Notes: generated by a model from the letters alone, not told the origin. A stretch of DNA of 64,000 nucleotides from Streptomyces nodosus (GCF_008704995.1 NZ_CP023747.1:4118501-4182500); one strand, 5' to 3'. Counted from the stretch's first letter, positions 1 to 8,927 are shown. A program made the numbers and translations.

Positions 1-889
1 ACGCCACCGGGTCCTCCTCGTGAGGGAAGTGTCCCAGCCCGTCGAACAGCCGCCAGCGGTACGGCGCCTCGACGTACTCGCCCGACCCGGCCGCGCTCCT
101 GGTCCGCATCACGGGGTCCAGCGAGCCGTGCAGATGCAGCGTGGGCACTCGTACCGGCCGCTTCATACGCCGGTTGAACTGGATGCCGTCCGGCCGGGCC
201 AGGGAGCGCACCATCCAGCGATAGGGCTCGATCGAGCAGTGCGCCGTCGACGGGATGCACAGGGCACGCCGGTATGTCTCCACGACCTCGTCGTCCGGCA
301 GCCGAGGCCCGGACCAGTCGCGGATGAGCCGGCCGACCAGGGCGCCGTCGTCGGCGGTGAGCCGGCGCTCGGGGATCCAGGGACGCTGGAACCCCCAGAT
401 ATAGGAGCCGGCGGCCGTCTGCTTGAGGTCGCCGAGCATCGCCGAGCGCCAGCGCCGCGGATGCGGCATCGAGGCGACGGCGAGCCGCCGCACCAGCTTG
501 GGACGCATCACGGCCGCCGTCCAGGCGAGATATCCGCCCAGGTCATGGCCGACGATCGCGGCATCGGGCTCGCCCAGGGACCGTACGACCCCGGTGATGT
601 CCAGCGCCAGGTTCGCGGGGTCGTAACCGCGCGGTGTGCGGTCGCTGCCCCCCACCCCGCGCAGATCCATCGCCACGGCCCGGAAACCCGCGTCGGCGAG
701 CGCCACCAGCTGGTGCCGCCATGCCCACCAGAACTGCGGGAAGCCGTGCAGCAGCAGCACCAGGGGGCCTTCGCCCAGTTCCGCGATATGGAAACGTGCG
801 CCGTTGGCCGCGACGTCCCGGTGCGTCCAGGGCCCGTCGAGCCGTACGACGGAGGCGGGGTGTTCCGGAGGAGTGGCGGGGGACGTCAT
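1..889 (-). CDS. Alpha/beta hydrolase, epoxide-hydrolase type (partial)
   Basis: An alpha/beta-fold hydrolase whose C-terminus runs off the left edge; 296 residues are visible. The oxyanion segment HGFPQFWW is near residue 50. The nucleophile elbow reads GHDLGGYLA, with Asp rather than Ser, which is typical of epoxide hydrolases and haloalkane dehalogenases. The catalytic-His segment GLGHFPHEE lies close to the cut end. The substrate cannot be told. The ATG overlaps the stop of the upstream holin-like gene by four bases (ATGA), so the two are probably translationally coupled. No signal peptide is seen, so it is likely cytoplasmic. Confidence 0.88.
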   Translation of the reverse strand, partial: MTSPATPPEHPASVVRLDGPWTHRDVAANGARFHIAELGEGPLVLLLHGFPQFWWAWRHQLVALADAGFRAVAMDLRGVGGSDRTPRGYDPANLALDITGVVRSLGEPDAAIVGHDLGGYLAWTAAVMRPKLVRRLAVASMPHPRRWRSAMLGDLKQTAAGSYIWGFQRPWIPERRLTADDGALVGRLIRDWSGPRLPDDEVVETYRRALCIPSTAHCSIEPYRWMVRSLARPDGIQFNRRMKRPVRVPTLHLHGSLDPVMRTRSAAGSGEYVEAPYRWRLFDGLGHFPHEEDPVA

Positions 890-1365
890 GAGGACGAGCG
901 TGCCACAGCCTCGACCGCCGTGTCGGTCGAGTTCGGCTGACGCGGGTGCGGCTTGGCGTACTGCAGGACACCCGCGGTCTCCTTCATGGAGGCGGCCACC
1001 TTCTGCGGGCCCTTGCTCTTCTTGGCCTTCTTGGCGAAGACCAGGCCGATGAGCGCCAGCAACCCGGCGAACAGCACATTGGCGGCGAAGGACAACAGGA
1101 AGCAGACGGCCATGTTCCAGCCGGTCCAGGTCCGGATCCCGTAGGCGAGCGCGAAGTTCAGCATCGGCAGGGAGAACAGCAGCACGGCGCCGGCCGCCGA
1201 GAACGCGCCGCCGCTGGTCGCGCCGCGCCTGACGTCCTGCTTGAGTTGGGCCTTCGCCAGGGCGATCTCGTCGTGCACCAGCGCGGACAACTCGGTCGTC
1301 GCTGAGGCGAACAGCTGGCCGATGCTGCGTTCGGAGCCGACCGGGCTGCCGTCGGGTGCGCTCAT
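886..1365 (-). CDS. Holin-X-like phage holin family membrane protein
   Basis: 159 residues. A short acidic/polar N-terminus (residues 1-45, with a region resembling the actinobacterial Holin-X family, PF07332) is followed by two adjacent hydrophobic segments (about residues 55-80 and 85-110) joined by a tryptophan-rich turn. A Lys/Ala-rich cytoplasmic stretch (KKAKKSKG) comes next. Despite the family name, these proteins are common chromosomal envelope proteins in actinobacteria and nothing around it is phage-like. The ATG is preceded by AGGGAG at good spacing. It lies just upstream of, and overlaps, the hydrolase gene. Confidence 0.85.
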   Translation of the reverse strand: MSAPDGSPVGSERSIGQLFASATTELSALVHDEIALAKAQLKQDVRRGATSGGAFSAAGAVLLFSLPMLNFALAYGIRTWTGWNMAVCFLLSFAANVLFAGLLALIGLVFAKKAKKSKGPQKVAASMKETAGVLQYAKPHPRQPNSTDTAVEAVARSSS

Positions 1366-1429
1366 CGCGGACTCCCTGCTCTGTGTCTCGTGCTCCGCGG
1401 AGGGTGCGGAGTTTTGTGGATGTGTCAGA

Positions 1430-3010
1430 TCATGCCGGACGGCCGTGCTCCTCGCCCGCCCCGCCCGGTGCTTCGGCGCGGGTGCCGTCGCTGTCGTCCA
1501 CGGGTGCCCCGGATTCGGCCTCGGATGCCGGACGGTTCCGGACCTCGGCGGAAGTGCCGCCTCCGGTCTCGGCGGAGGCCCCGTTCGCGGGTCCGACGGG
1601 CAGCACGTCCGTCCCGGCGTCGGCCGGCGGTGCGCTCGCCGGGGCACCCGACGCGGCGAGCCCCCGGTGTTCGGCGGTGCGGTGTTCGAGGATCTCGGCC
1701 ATGCGCGCGTGGTACGCCGGGGAGTCCTGCTGGTAGACGTCCGGAACGCCGTCCAGGTCCTCGTCGCGTTCCTCGTCCGCGCACAGGGCACGGTACTTGG
1801 CGTTGCGTACCTTCAACAGCACCGTCGCGCACACGGCCGCGATCAACGACCCGATGAGAACGGCGGCCTTGACCTCGTCGGTGAGCACCGCGTCGCCGTG
1901 GAACGCGAGTTCGTCGATGAGCAGGGACACGGTGAAGCCGATTCCGGCCAGGGTGGCGAGGGCGAAGACGTCCGCCCAGGCGAGTCCTTCGCTGAGCGAG
2001 GCCCGGGTGAAGCGGACCGTCAGCCAGGTTCCGCCGAAGATGCCGACCGCCTTGCCGACGACGAGCCCCAGCAGCACGCCGAGCGTCTCCGGCCTGGTGA
2101 ACACCTGGCCCAGCGCCCCGCCCGAGATCACGACACCCGCGTTGAACAGGGCGAACAGCGGCACCGCGAGACCGGCCGAGAGAGGCCGCACCAGGTGTTC
2201 GACGAGCTCGCCCGGGGAGTGCTCCTCGCCCTCCTCGCGATGACAGCGCAGCATCAGTCCCATGGCCACACCGGCGATGGTGGCGTGGACGCCGCTGTTG
2301 TACATCAGGCCCCAGATGACCAGCGCGAGCGGGACGTACACGTACCAGCCGCGTACGCCCTTGCGCAGCAGCACCCAGAACACGGCGAGCCCGACGACGG
2401 CGCCGCCGAGCGCCACGAAGTTCAGATCGGTCGTGAAGAAGACGGCGATGATCAGGATCGCGAAGAGGTCGTCGACGACGGCGAGGGTGAGCAGGAAGGC
2501 CCGCAGGGCGGAGGGCAGGGAGGTGCCGATGACCGCGAGGACCGCGAGCGCGAAGGCGATGTCGGTGGCCGTCGGGACCGCCCAGCCGGCCAGGGAGCCG
2601 CCGCCGAAGGCGTTGGTGAGGGCGTAGACGACCGCGGGTGCGGCCATACCGCAGAGCGCGGCGACGACCGGCAGCGCCGCGGCGCGCGGATCCCGTAGAT
2701 CGCCCGCGACCAGTTCGCGTTTGAGTTCGATCCCGGCGACGAAGAAGAAGACCGCGAGGAGGCCGTCGGCGGCCCAGTGCTGGACGGACAGCCGGAGGCC
2801 GAGGGACGAGGGCCCGAGGTGGTAATGGCCGACACTCTCATAGGCGTCGTGCAGCGCGGGGACGTTCGCCCAGACCAGCGCCGCGACCGCGGCGAGCAGG
2901 ATCAGCACACCACCGACGGTCTCGGTGCGCAGCGCGTCCGCGACAAACGTCCGTTCGGGCAGGGACAGACGCCCGAGGAATGTGCGACGACTGGTGCGGG
3001 GCGTGGCCAC
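1430..3010 (-). CDS. nhaA: Na+/H+ antiporter NhaA
   Basis: Secondary antiporter of the inner membrane that expels Na+ in exchange for protons. About eleven or twelve hydrophobic segments lie between residues 25 and 400. The double Asp of the family (VVDDLFAI, about residue 178) and the TDIAF motif before it are intact. A hydrophilic tail of about 130 residues, rich in Glu, Pro and Ala, extends beyond the membrane core and is longer than in enteric NhaA. The GTG start at 3010 has GGAGG eight bases upstream; an in-frame TTG nine codons earlier lacks such a site. It is followed after 64 bases by the holin-like gene on the same strand. Confidence 0.93.
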   Translation of the reverse strand: MATPRTSRRTFLGRLSLPERTFVADALRTETVGGVLILLAAVAALVWANVPALHDAYESVGHYHLGPSSLGLRLSVQHWAADGLLAVFFFVAGIELKRELVAGDLRDPRAAALPVVAALCGMAAPAVVYALTNAFGGGSLAGWAVPTATDIAFALAVLAVIGTSLPSALRAFLLTLAVVDDLFAILIIAVFFTTDLNFVALGGAVVGLAVFWVLLRKGVRGWYVYVPLALVIWGLMYNSGVHATIAGVAMGLMLRCHREEGEEHSPGELVEHLVRPLSAGLAVPLFALFNAGVVISGGALGQVFTRPETLGVLLGLVVGKAVGIFGGTWLTVRFTRASLSEGLAWADVFALATLAGIGFTVSLLIDELAFHGDAVLTDEVKAAVLIGSLIAAVCATVLLKVRNAKYRALCADEERDEDLDGVPDVYQQDSPAYHARMAEILEHRTAEHRGLAASGAPASAPPADAGTDVLPVGPANGASAETGGGTSAEVRNRPASEAESGAPVDDSDGTRAEAPGGAGEEHGRPA

Positions 3011-3329
3011 GGTGGGAACCTCCGGGTCGGACGACAAGCTGACAGCCGTCGCGAGATCCCCTCGGACGGCTCGCCGACCAGACTTCCCGGCACACCTTCA
3101 ATCACCTTACCCGAGACCAATGATCATGACCCCAGACCACTGGTCAGGAAATGTGCCTGTCCGGCGATACGAGGGAGGCCCCTGCCCGTCGGAGGACCGG
3201 GAGAAGGGAGTGCCGGACAGGAGGATCCGGGTCATGAAACAACGGGGGCGCCCGGCGGAGTGCCGGGCGCCCGTCGCGGACCGGATCGCTCCGGTCCTTC
3301 GTGGCCTTTTGGTCCTGCTCAGGTCCTGC
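3011..3329. other. Intergenic region nhaA/acsA
   Basis: 319 bases between the nhaA start and the acsA end, both genes on the minus strand. It should hold the nhaA promoter and the acsA terminator. A 10-bp perfect inverted repeat (arms 3156-3165 and 3212-3221, CCTGTCCGGC) brackets 46 bases, and TGACC/GGTCA half-sites flank 3127-3146. No plausible gene was seen. Confidence 0.6.
3246..3272 (-). terminator. Hairpin terminator of acsA
   Basis: Perfect 11-bp GC stem (GGGCGCCCGGC with GCCGGGCGCCC) around a five-base loop, about 60 bases beyond the acsA stop. There is no clear T-run, as is common in Streptomyces. Confidence 0.65.
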
Positions 3330-5285
3330 TCAGTCCTCGCTCGGCGCCGCCGGGAGCTTCGACTGGATCAGCGTCATCACGGTCGAGTCGGTCAGCGTGG
3401 TGACGTCCCCGAGCTGCCTGTTCTCCGCGACATCGCGCAGCAGACGCCGCATGATCTTCCCGGACCGCGTCTTCGGCAGCTCCGCCACCGGCAGGATCCG
3501 CTTCGGCTTGGCGATCGGCCCGAGGGTCGCGCCCACATGGTTGCGCAGTTCGGCGACCAGGCTCTCGTCCTCGGACGCCGTGCCCCGAAGGATCACGAAC
3601 GCCACGATCGCCTGCCCCGTGGTCTCGTCCGCGGCGCCCACGACCGCCGCCTCGGCGACCGCCGGGTGCGACACCAGGGCGGACTCCACCTCGGTGGTGG
3701 AGATGTTGTGCCCGGAGACCAGCATCACGTCGTCGACGCGTCCGAGGAGCCAGATGTCCCCGTCGGCGTCCTTCTTGGCGCCGTCCCCGGCGAAGTACTT
3801 GCCCTCGAACCGCGACCAGTACGTGTCGATGAACCGCTGGTCGTCGCCCCAGATGGTGCGCAGCATCGACGGCCACGGCTCGGTGAGCACGAGATAGCCG
3901 CCGCCTCCGTTCGACACCTCGGCCCCCTCGTCGTCGACGACGGTGGCGGAGATGCCCGGCAGCGGATGCTGGGCGGACCCCGGCTTGGCCTCGGACACGC
4001 CCGGCAGCGGCGAGATCATCATCGCCCCGGTCTCGGTCTGCCACCAGGTGTCCACGACCGGCGTGCGGTCGGCGCCGATGTGCTTGCGGTACCAGATCCA
4101 CGCCTCGGGGTTGATCGGCTCACCGACGGATCCGAGGACGCGCAGGCTGCTGAGATCGAACTTCGCGGGGATGTCGTCTCCCCACTTCATGAACGTGCGG
4201 ATGGCCGTCGGCGCCGTGTACAGGATGGTCACGCCGTACTTCTGCACGACCTCCCAGAAGCGGCCCTGGTGCGGGGTGTCGGGGGTGCCCTCGTACATGA
4301 CCTGGGTCGCGCCGTTGGCCAGCGGCCCGTACACGATGTACGAGTGTCCGGTGACCCAGCCGACGTCCGCGGTGCACCAGTAGACATCCGTCTCGGGCTT
4401 GAGGTCGAAGACGGCGTGGTGGGTGTACGAGGCCTGGGTGAGGTAGCCGCCGGAGGTGTGCAGGATGCCCTTCGGCTTCCCCGTCGTCCCGGAGGTGTAG
4501 AGGATGAACAGCGGATGCTCCGCCTCGAACGCCTCCGGGGTGTGCTCGGCGGACTGCCGGGCGACGGCCTCGTGCCACCAGAGGTCCCGGCCCTCGGTCC
4601 AGGCGACCTCCTGGCCCGTACGGCGCACCACGAGCACGTGTTCGACGTTGTCCACACGGTCGATCGCGTCGTCGACGGCCGGCTTGAGCGCGGACGGCTT
4701 GCCGCGCCGGTAGCCCCCGTCGGAGGTGATGACGACCTTGGCGTCGGCGTCCTTGATCCGGGTGGCGAGCGCGTCGGCCGAGAAGCCGCCGAAGACCACG
4801 GAGTGCGCGGCGCCGATGCGGGCGCAGGCCAGCATCGCGATCGCGGTCTCGGGGATCATCGGCATATAGACGGCGACCCGGTCGCCCTTGCGGACCCCCA
4901 GCTCCAGCAGGGCGTTCGCGGCCCTGGAGACCTCGTCCTTGAGTTCGGCGTAGGTGATGGCGCGGCTGTCGCCGGGCTCACCCTCGAAGTGGATGGCGAC
5001 GCGGTCACCGTGCCCCGCCTCGACGTGCCGGTCGACGCAGTTGTACGCGACGTTCAGCGTGCCGTCCTCGAACCACTTGGCGAAGGGCGGATTCGACCAG
5101 TCGAGGGTCTTGGTGGGCTCCTCGGCCCAGGTCAGCCGACGGGCCTGCTCGGCCCAGAAGCCGAGCCTGTCAGCCTTGGCCTGTTCGTACGCCGCCGCGG
5201 TGACATTGGCGTTCGCTGCCAGGTCGGCGGGCGGCGAGAAGCGACGCTCCTCCTTCAACAGGTTGGCCAGGCTCTCATTGCTCAC
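3330..5285 (-). CDS. acsA: Acetyl-CoA synthetase (AMP-forming)
   Basis: Activates acetate to acetyl-CoA through acetyl-AMP in the cytoplasm. 651 residues, the normal length. The adenylate-forming loop YTSGTTGKPKG is at about residue 262. The C-terminal PKTRSGKIMRR motif places the catalytic lysine near residue 609, the site that is reversibly acylated and deacylated by CobB in this family. The GTG start has AAGGGAG five bases upstream; the in-frame ATG 14 codons earlier has no matching site. A 293-base gap separates it from the upstream ATPase gene, so it probably has its own promoter. Confidence 0.97.
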   Translation of the reverse strand: MSNESLANLLKEERRFSPPADLAANANVTAAAYEQAKADRLGFWAEQARRLTWAEEPTKTLDWSNPPFAKWFEDGTLNVAYNCVDRHVEAGHGDRVAIHFEGEPGDSRAITYAELKDEVSRAANALLELGVRKGDRVAVYMPMIPETAIAMLACARIGAAHSVVFGGFSADALATRIKDADAKVVITSDGGYRRGKPSALKPAVDDAIDRVDNVEHVLVVRRTGQEVAWTEGRDLWWHEAVARQSAEHTPEAFEAEHPLFILYTSGTTGKPKGILHTSGGYLTQASYTHHAVFDLKPETDVYWCTADVGWVTGHSYIVYGPLANGATQVMYEGTPDTPHQGRFWEVVQKYGVTILYTAPTAIRTFMKWGDDIPAKFDLSSLRVLGSVGEPINPEAWIWYRKHIGADRTPVVDTWWQTETGAMMISPLPGVSEAKPGSAQHPLPGISATVVDDEGAEVSNGGGGYLVLTEPWPSMLRTIWGDDQRFIDTYWSRFEGKYFAGDGAKKDADGDIWLLGRVDDVMLVSGHNISTTEVESALVSHPAVAEAAVVGAADETTGQAIVAFVILRGTASEDESLVAELRNHVGATLGPIAKPKRILPVAELPKTRSGKIMRRLLRDVAENRQLGDVTTLTDSTVMTLIQSKLPAAPSED

Positions 5286-5578
5286 GACATCTCCCTTTCC
5301 CGGAGTGTCCGCTGTGTTCCAGGCCACAGCTCATCAGACCAGGGGCTTGATGACAAGGGTCGACCGAACATTGGTTTAGACCTGTTGCCGGTCCTTGCCG
5401 GACGGCTTCTCCTGAGGTCACGTACGCCCGGCCGCCCCGGTTCACCGGGCGGTGCCGCCTCCCCGTGGGGTGTGCGGAGTGTTCCGTGCGGTGTGCTGCG
5501 GGCGGAGGTCCGCGGCGCACCGCGGCGGCTGCTTCCGGCGCGCCTCAGGGCAAGCCCCTGGTGCCGGGCGGTCATCGC
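5286..5578. other. Intergenic region acsA/ATPase gene
   Basis: 293 bases upstream of acsA. On the minus strand a TTGTCA hexamer (complement of 5371-5376) could be a -35 element, but no good -10 is seen 16-18 bases on. The left half, next to acsA, is less GC-rich than the coding DNA around it. No gene is supported. Confidence 0.4.
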
Positions 5579-6559
5579 TCACACGGCCGCCGTCAGGCCC
5601 TCTTTGAGGACGAAGCCGGGGTCGATCTGTGCGGCCAGGTCGGCCCCGGTGCGCTCGTTGCCCCAACTGGTCGCGTTCTTCAGATGGAAGTGCACCATCT
5701 GGCGTGTGTAGCGCTCCCAGTCGCGCAGTTCGTAGGTGGCGTCGGCGGCGGTCTGAAGGGTCCGCAGGGCATTGCGGTCGGCCTCCTCCAGCAGGCCGAA
5801 GCGGAGCGGGCGGCCCTTCTCCATGGAGCGCACCCAGTCCGAGTGCCCGACGGTCACGAGCAGGTCGTCGCCGACCTCGTCACGCAGGAAGTCGATGTCG
5901 TCCCGGCCCTGCACCTTGTTGCCGACGACCTTCAGCAGGACGCCGAAGTCGCGGGCGTACTCCTTGTACTGCCGGTAGACGGAGACCCCCTTCCGGGTCG
6001 GCTCGGCGACGAGGAAGGTGATGTCGAAGCGGGTGAACAGGCCGGAGGCGAAGGAGTCCGAACCCGCCGTCATGTCGACCACCACATATTCGTCGTGGCC
6101 GTCGACCAGGTGGTTGAGGCACAGCTCCACGGCTCCCGTCTTGGAGTGGTAGCAGGCGACCCCCAGATCGGCGTCCGTGAAGGGGCCGGTGGCCATCAGG
6201 CGGACGGTGCCTCCGTCGAGGTCCACCGGGCGTGCGCAGGCGTCGTACACCGGGTTGTGCTCCCGCACCCGCAGCAGGCGTGAGCCCTCACCGGGCGGAG
6301 TGGTCTTGATCATCGTCTCCGCGGAGGCGATCCGCGGATTGCGGCCGCGCAGATAGTCCTTGATCAGTCGCAGTCGCTCGCCCATGGCGGGCAGTGCCGC
6401 GGCTTCCTCGTCGTCGAGCCCGAGTGCGGCCCCGAGGTGCTGGTTGATGTCGGCGTCGATGGCGACGACGGGCGCCCCGACGGAGACGAGATGGCGGACG
6501 AAGAGGGAGGACAGGGTCGTCTTGCCGCTGCCGCCCTTACCGACGAAAGCAATTTTCAT
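5579..6559 (-). CDS. CooC/MinD-like P-loop ATPase
   Basis: 326-residue deviant Walker-A ATPase. It begins MKIAFVGKGGSGKTT, with the signature lysine before the P-loop, then DADINQHLG (switch/A' region) and VVVDMTAGSD (Walker-B-like, DxxAGxD). This pattern matches ArsA/CooC/MinD ATPases that insert metals or partition cargo. The nearest class is the carbon-monoxide-dehydrogenase accessory type, but no CODH gene is nearby, so the cargo is unknown. It lies head-to-head with the Fic-like gene, 83 bases apart, so the two may share a control region. Confidence 0.85.
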   Translation of the reverse strand: MKIAFVGKGGSGKTTLSSLFVRHLVSVGAPVVAIDADINQHLGAALGLDDEEAAALPAMGERLRLIKDYLRGRNPRIASAETMIKTTPPGEGSRLLRVREHNPVYDACARPVDLDGGTVRLMATGPFTDADLGVACYHSKTGAVELCLNHLVDGHDEYVVVDMTAGSDSFASGLFTRFDITFLVAEPTRKGVSVYRQYKEYARDFGVLLKVVGNKVQGRDDIDFLRDEVGDDLLVTVGHSDWVRSMEKGRPLRFGLLEEADRNALRTLQTAADATYELRDWERYTRQMVHFHLKNATSWGNERTGADLAAQIDPGFVLKEGLTAAV

Positions 6560-6642
6560 GTTCACGAAGAGTAGTGTTGTGATTGCTCTGAGTGGCAGGG
6601 GTGGGTGAAGAAGACCACTCCATCGAAGGAGGGGGCGCACCG

Positions 6643-7482
6643 GTGCGTAGTGTCGTACTCATGAGTACGACAGGTGCGACCGATCCCCTTGCGGCCCTGG
6701 GGGCGCTGCCCGGGGTGCCCGAGTCCGTGGAGTCCGTACGCAAGGCCGTGGACCGGGTCTACGGGCACCGGATCATGCGGCGCCGCAGCAACGAGATCAC
6801 CTCCGAGGCGGCGTTGCGCGGCGCGCGCGGCTCGGCCGCGCTGTCCGGTGCCGACTGGGCGCTCGAGGAGGTGCGCCGGCGGACCGACTTCAGCAGTGAC
6901 GACGAGGCCCGTACGGTGGGCGCGGCCCTGAGGCTGACCGCCGAGGCGGGGCAACTGCTCTCCATCTGGCGGCAGTCTCCGCTGCGGGTGCTGGCCCGGC
7001 TGCATCTCGTCGCGGCCGCCGCCTCCGATCCCCGGGTGGGGCGCCCGCGGCAGGACGGCGAACCGGTCGAGGAGCCGCTGGTGGAGCTGGCGTTGCCGGG
7101 CGCCACCGAGGTCTCCGGCCGTCTCGAGGGGCTCTCCCGGCTGATCGTCGCCGGTGGCCCGGCCTCCGCCCTGGTGACCGCGGCCGTCGTGCACGGCGAA
7201 CTGCTCGCCCTGCGCCCCTTCGGCTCCCACAACGGCCTGGTGGCACGGGCGGCCCAGCGCATCGTCCTGGTGGGCAGCGGTCTCGACCCGAAGGCGATCT
7301 GCTCGGCGGAGGTCGGTCACGCGGAACTGGGCCGTGCGGCCTATGTCGCCGCTCTCGACGGCTATGTCTCGGGAACCCCGCAGGGCATGGCCGCGTGGAT
7401 CGCCCACTGCGGGAGGGCGGTCGAGCTGGGGGTGCGCGAGTCGACCGCGGTCTGTGAGGCGCTGCAGCGCGGGGCGGCATAG
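6643..7482 (+). CDS. Fic-like protein with degenerate active-site motif
   Basis: 279 residues, soluble and mostly helical. Around residue 190 it reads RPFGSHNGLVARA, which lines up with the Fic motif HPFxxGNGRxxR, but the catalytic His is Arg and the GNGR glycine/arginine positions are altered. An earlier GSAALSG resembles the (S/T)xxxEG inhibitory element only loosely. If it is a Fic protein it is probably not an active AMP-transferase. Streptomyces homologues are often labelled 'oxidoreductase' without support. The GTG start has AAGGAGG ten bases upstream; an ATG at 6661 lacks one. It is divergent from the CooC-like ATPase gene. Confidence 0.7.
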   Translation: MRSVVLMSTTGATDPLAALGALPGVPESVESVRKAVDRVYGHRIMRRRSNEITSEAALRGARGSAALSGADWALEEVRRRTDFSSDDEARTVGAALRLTAEAGQLLSIWRQSPLRVLARLHLVAAAASDPRVGRPRQDGEPVEEPLVELALPGATEVSGRLEGLSRLIVAGGPASALVTAAVVHGELLALRPFGSHNGLVARAAQRIVLVGSGLDPKAICSAEVGHAELGRAAYVAALDGYVSGTPQGMAAWIAHCGRAVELGVRESTAVCEALQRGAA

Positions 7483-7528
7483 CCCCTCATCGGCGTGGCG
7501 GCCGCGGGGAAGGGTCCCGGACAGGAGG

Positions 7529-7551
7529 AAAGGCCCTGCCTCAGGGCCTTT
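7529..7551 (+). terminator. Hairpin terminator after the Fic-like gene
   Basis: Perfect 10-bp stem, AAAGGCCCTG paired with CAGGGCCTTT, around a three-base loop, 46 bases after the stop. The flanking A and T tracts make it potentially bidirectional. Confidence 0.85.
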
Positions 7552-7560
7552 CGCGTGGTT

Positions 7561-7588
7561 GCGGCGGTACGAGGGCTCGTACCGCCGC
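7561..7588. repeat. 28-bp near-perfect palindrome
   Basis: Arms GCGGCGGTACGAG and CTCGTACCGCCGC are perfectly complementary over 13 bp, separated only by GG. It starts nine bases after the first terminator. It may be a second terminator for the convergent HAD gene or a protein-binding site; the sequence alone does not decide. Confidence 0.7.
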
Positions 7589-7898
7589 TGGCATGTCCAT
7601 CGGGTTACCAAGCGTCCTCGATGTGGTGCCCATCAGGTCGGGAACTTCTGCCCGTCACCTGGTGCGGCTGGCCCGTAATCGACGGGTCGACGTCGCGTGG
7701 GTGCCCGGTGTTCATGCTCGGTCCGTGGGGCCGTTCGCGTTCTTGAAGATGATCCTTTCGGATGTTCTCTGGTCTCGCGGGCCGTTACCCCTTTTGTACT
7801 CCAGGGCCGGGCCGAGCGGAACCCCTGACTACGGTTCTTTACTTCGAGGGGCGAAGTGTCCGAATCGGCCACGAGCGCGGCCGGTGACCCCGAAGGGT

Positions 7899-8723
7899 TC
7901 ACACGGCTGTCGCACGGCGCCGGTTGGCGTACCAGAAGAGTCCCGCCGTGGCCGCCGCCGCGCCTATGGCGGCCATCGCCAGGAGGGCCGGACGGGGCGG
8001 CACCGACAAGCGCTGCTTCAGCCGGACGGGGCGGTGGAAGTCCAGGACGGGCCAGCCCCGCGAGAGCGCCTCGCGTCGCAGTGCCCGGTCCGGGTTCACG
8101 GCGTGCGGATGGCCGACGGACTCCAGCATCGGCAGGTCGGTCGCCGAGTCGCTGTAGGCGTAGCAGCGCGCGAGGTCGTATCCCTCGGATGCGGCGAGTT
8201 CCTTCACCGCCTCGGCCTTCGTCGGCCCGTACGCGTAGTACTCCACCTCGCCCGTGAAGCAGCCGTCGTCGCCGACCACCATGCGGGTGGCGACCACCCG
8301 GTCCGCGCCGAGCAGTTCCCCGATCGGCTCGACCACCTCGGCACCCGAGGTGGACACGATCACGACATCGCGGCCGGCGGTGTGGTGCTCCTCGATGAGG
8401 GAGGCGGCCTCGTCGTAGATGATCGGATCGATCAGGTCGTGGAGGGTCTCGGCGACGATCTCCTTGACCTGCTGGACGTTCCAGCCCCGGCACATCGCGG
8501 AAAGGTACTCGCGCATCCGCTCCATCTGGTCGTGGTCCGCGCCGCCCGCCAGGAACACGAACTGGGTATAGGCGGTACGCAACGCGGCCCTGCGGTTGAT
8601 CAGTCCGCCTTGGTAGAAGGACTTGCTGAACGTGAGCGTGCTCGACTTCGCAATGACCGTCTTGTCCAGGTCAAAGAAGGCCGCTGTGCGGGTCAAGGAG
8701 TGGTTTTCCACGGGCCTGAGCAT
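7899..8723 (-). CDS. HAD-IB family phosphatase with C-terminal membrane anchor
   Basis: 274 residues. Motif I FFDLDKTVIAKSST (nucleophile and acid/base Asp), motif II VIVSTSG, and motif III/IV K(A)EAV...YAYSDSATDLPML define the SerB-like HAD-IB subfamily. About residues 245-265 (ALLAMAAIGAAAATAGLFWYA) form one membrane helix followed by RRR, so the catalytic domain is probably tethered on the cytoplasmic side. The substrate is unknown. The ATG has no Shine-Dalgarno sequence; a GTG five codons in (ENHSL...) is an alternative start. Its 5' end faces the 6C RNA. Confidence 0.88.
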   Translation of the reverse strand: MLRPVENHSLTRTAAFFDLDKTVIAKSSTLTFSKSFYQGGLINRRAALRTAYTQFVFLAGGADHDQMERMREYLSAMCRGWNVQQVKEIVAETLHDLIDPIIYDEAASLIEEHHTAGRDVVIVSTSGAEVVEPIGELLGADRVVATRMVVGDDGCFTGEVEYYAYGPTKAEAVKELAASEGYDLARCYAYSDSATDLPMLESVGHPHAVNPDRALRREALSRGWPVLDFHRPVRLKQRLSVPPRPALLAMAAIGAAAATAGLFWYANRRRATAV

Positions 8724-8814
8724 AGGCGCACGCCATTCGGCGTAAGGTGGGGCGTGTGGGTTTGCCTGAGAAGGCTCTCGGGTACACCATGGAAGTCACG
8801 GATCGTTCGCGACC

Positions 8815-8895
8815 GTGCTAACCCGGTCCGACTCCTCCCCCCCCGAGTCGGCCGTGGGGACGACCCCCGCTCTCCCCCCCGGCGGGGGTCGTCGC
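8815..8895 (+). ncRNA. 6C small RNA
   Basis: Two adjacent hairpins each expose a run of at least six C in the loop, the defining feature of the actinobacterial 6C RNA family. Hairpin 1 pairs CCGACTC (8828-8834) with GAGTCGG (8845-8851) around a ten-base loop with eight C. Hairpin 2 is a perfect 12-bp stem (8859-8870 with 8882-8893) around an 11-base loop with seven C. Both stems are exact. The position between the HAD gene and the CpaE-like gene is, from memory, where the S. coelicolor 6C RNA lies. The ends are approximate; the 5' end could be nearer 8795 if the weak TTTGCC/TACACC promoter at 8761-8788 is used. The role is unknown, with expression reported to rise during sporulation. Confidence 0.9.
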
Positions 8896-8927
8896 ATGTC
8901 CAGGCAGGTTTTCACCCCCCTTTCCGC

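Larger units (their letters stand above)
7483..7898. other. Convergent intergenic region with two hairpins
   Basis: 416 bases between two convergent genes. The first 110 bases hold two strong hairpins, listed separately. From 7600 to 7898 the DNA is less GC-rich than the genes. An open frame continues through it, but it is antisense to the HAD gene and has no ribosome binding site. No gene or known RNA was recognised here. Confidence 0.5.

Noticed and set aside
886..1365. Prophage remnant because of the holin-like protein
   Set aside because: No integrase, capsid, tail, endolysin or att-type repeats nearby; Holin-X proteins are normal chromosomal genes in actinobacteria.
2925..5711. 928-codon plus-strand frame over acsA
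   Set aside because: Antisense to a clear acetyl-CoA synthetase; no domain, no ribosome binding site.
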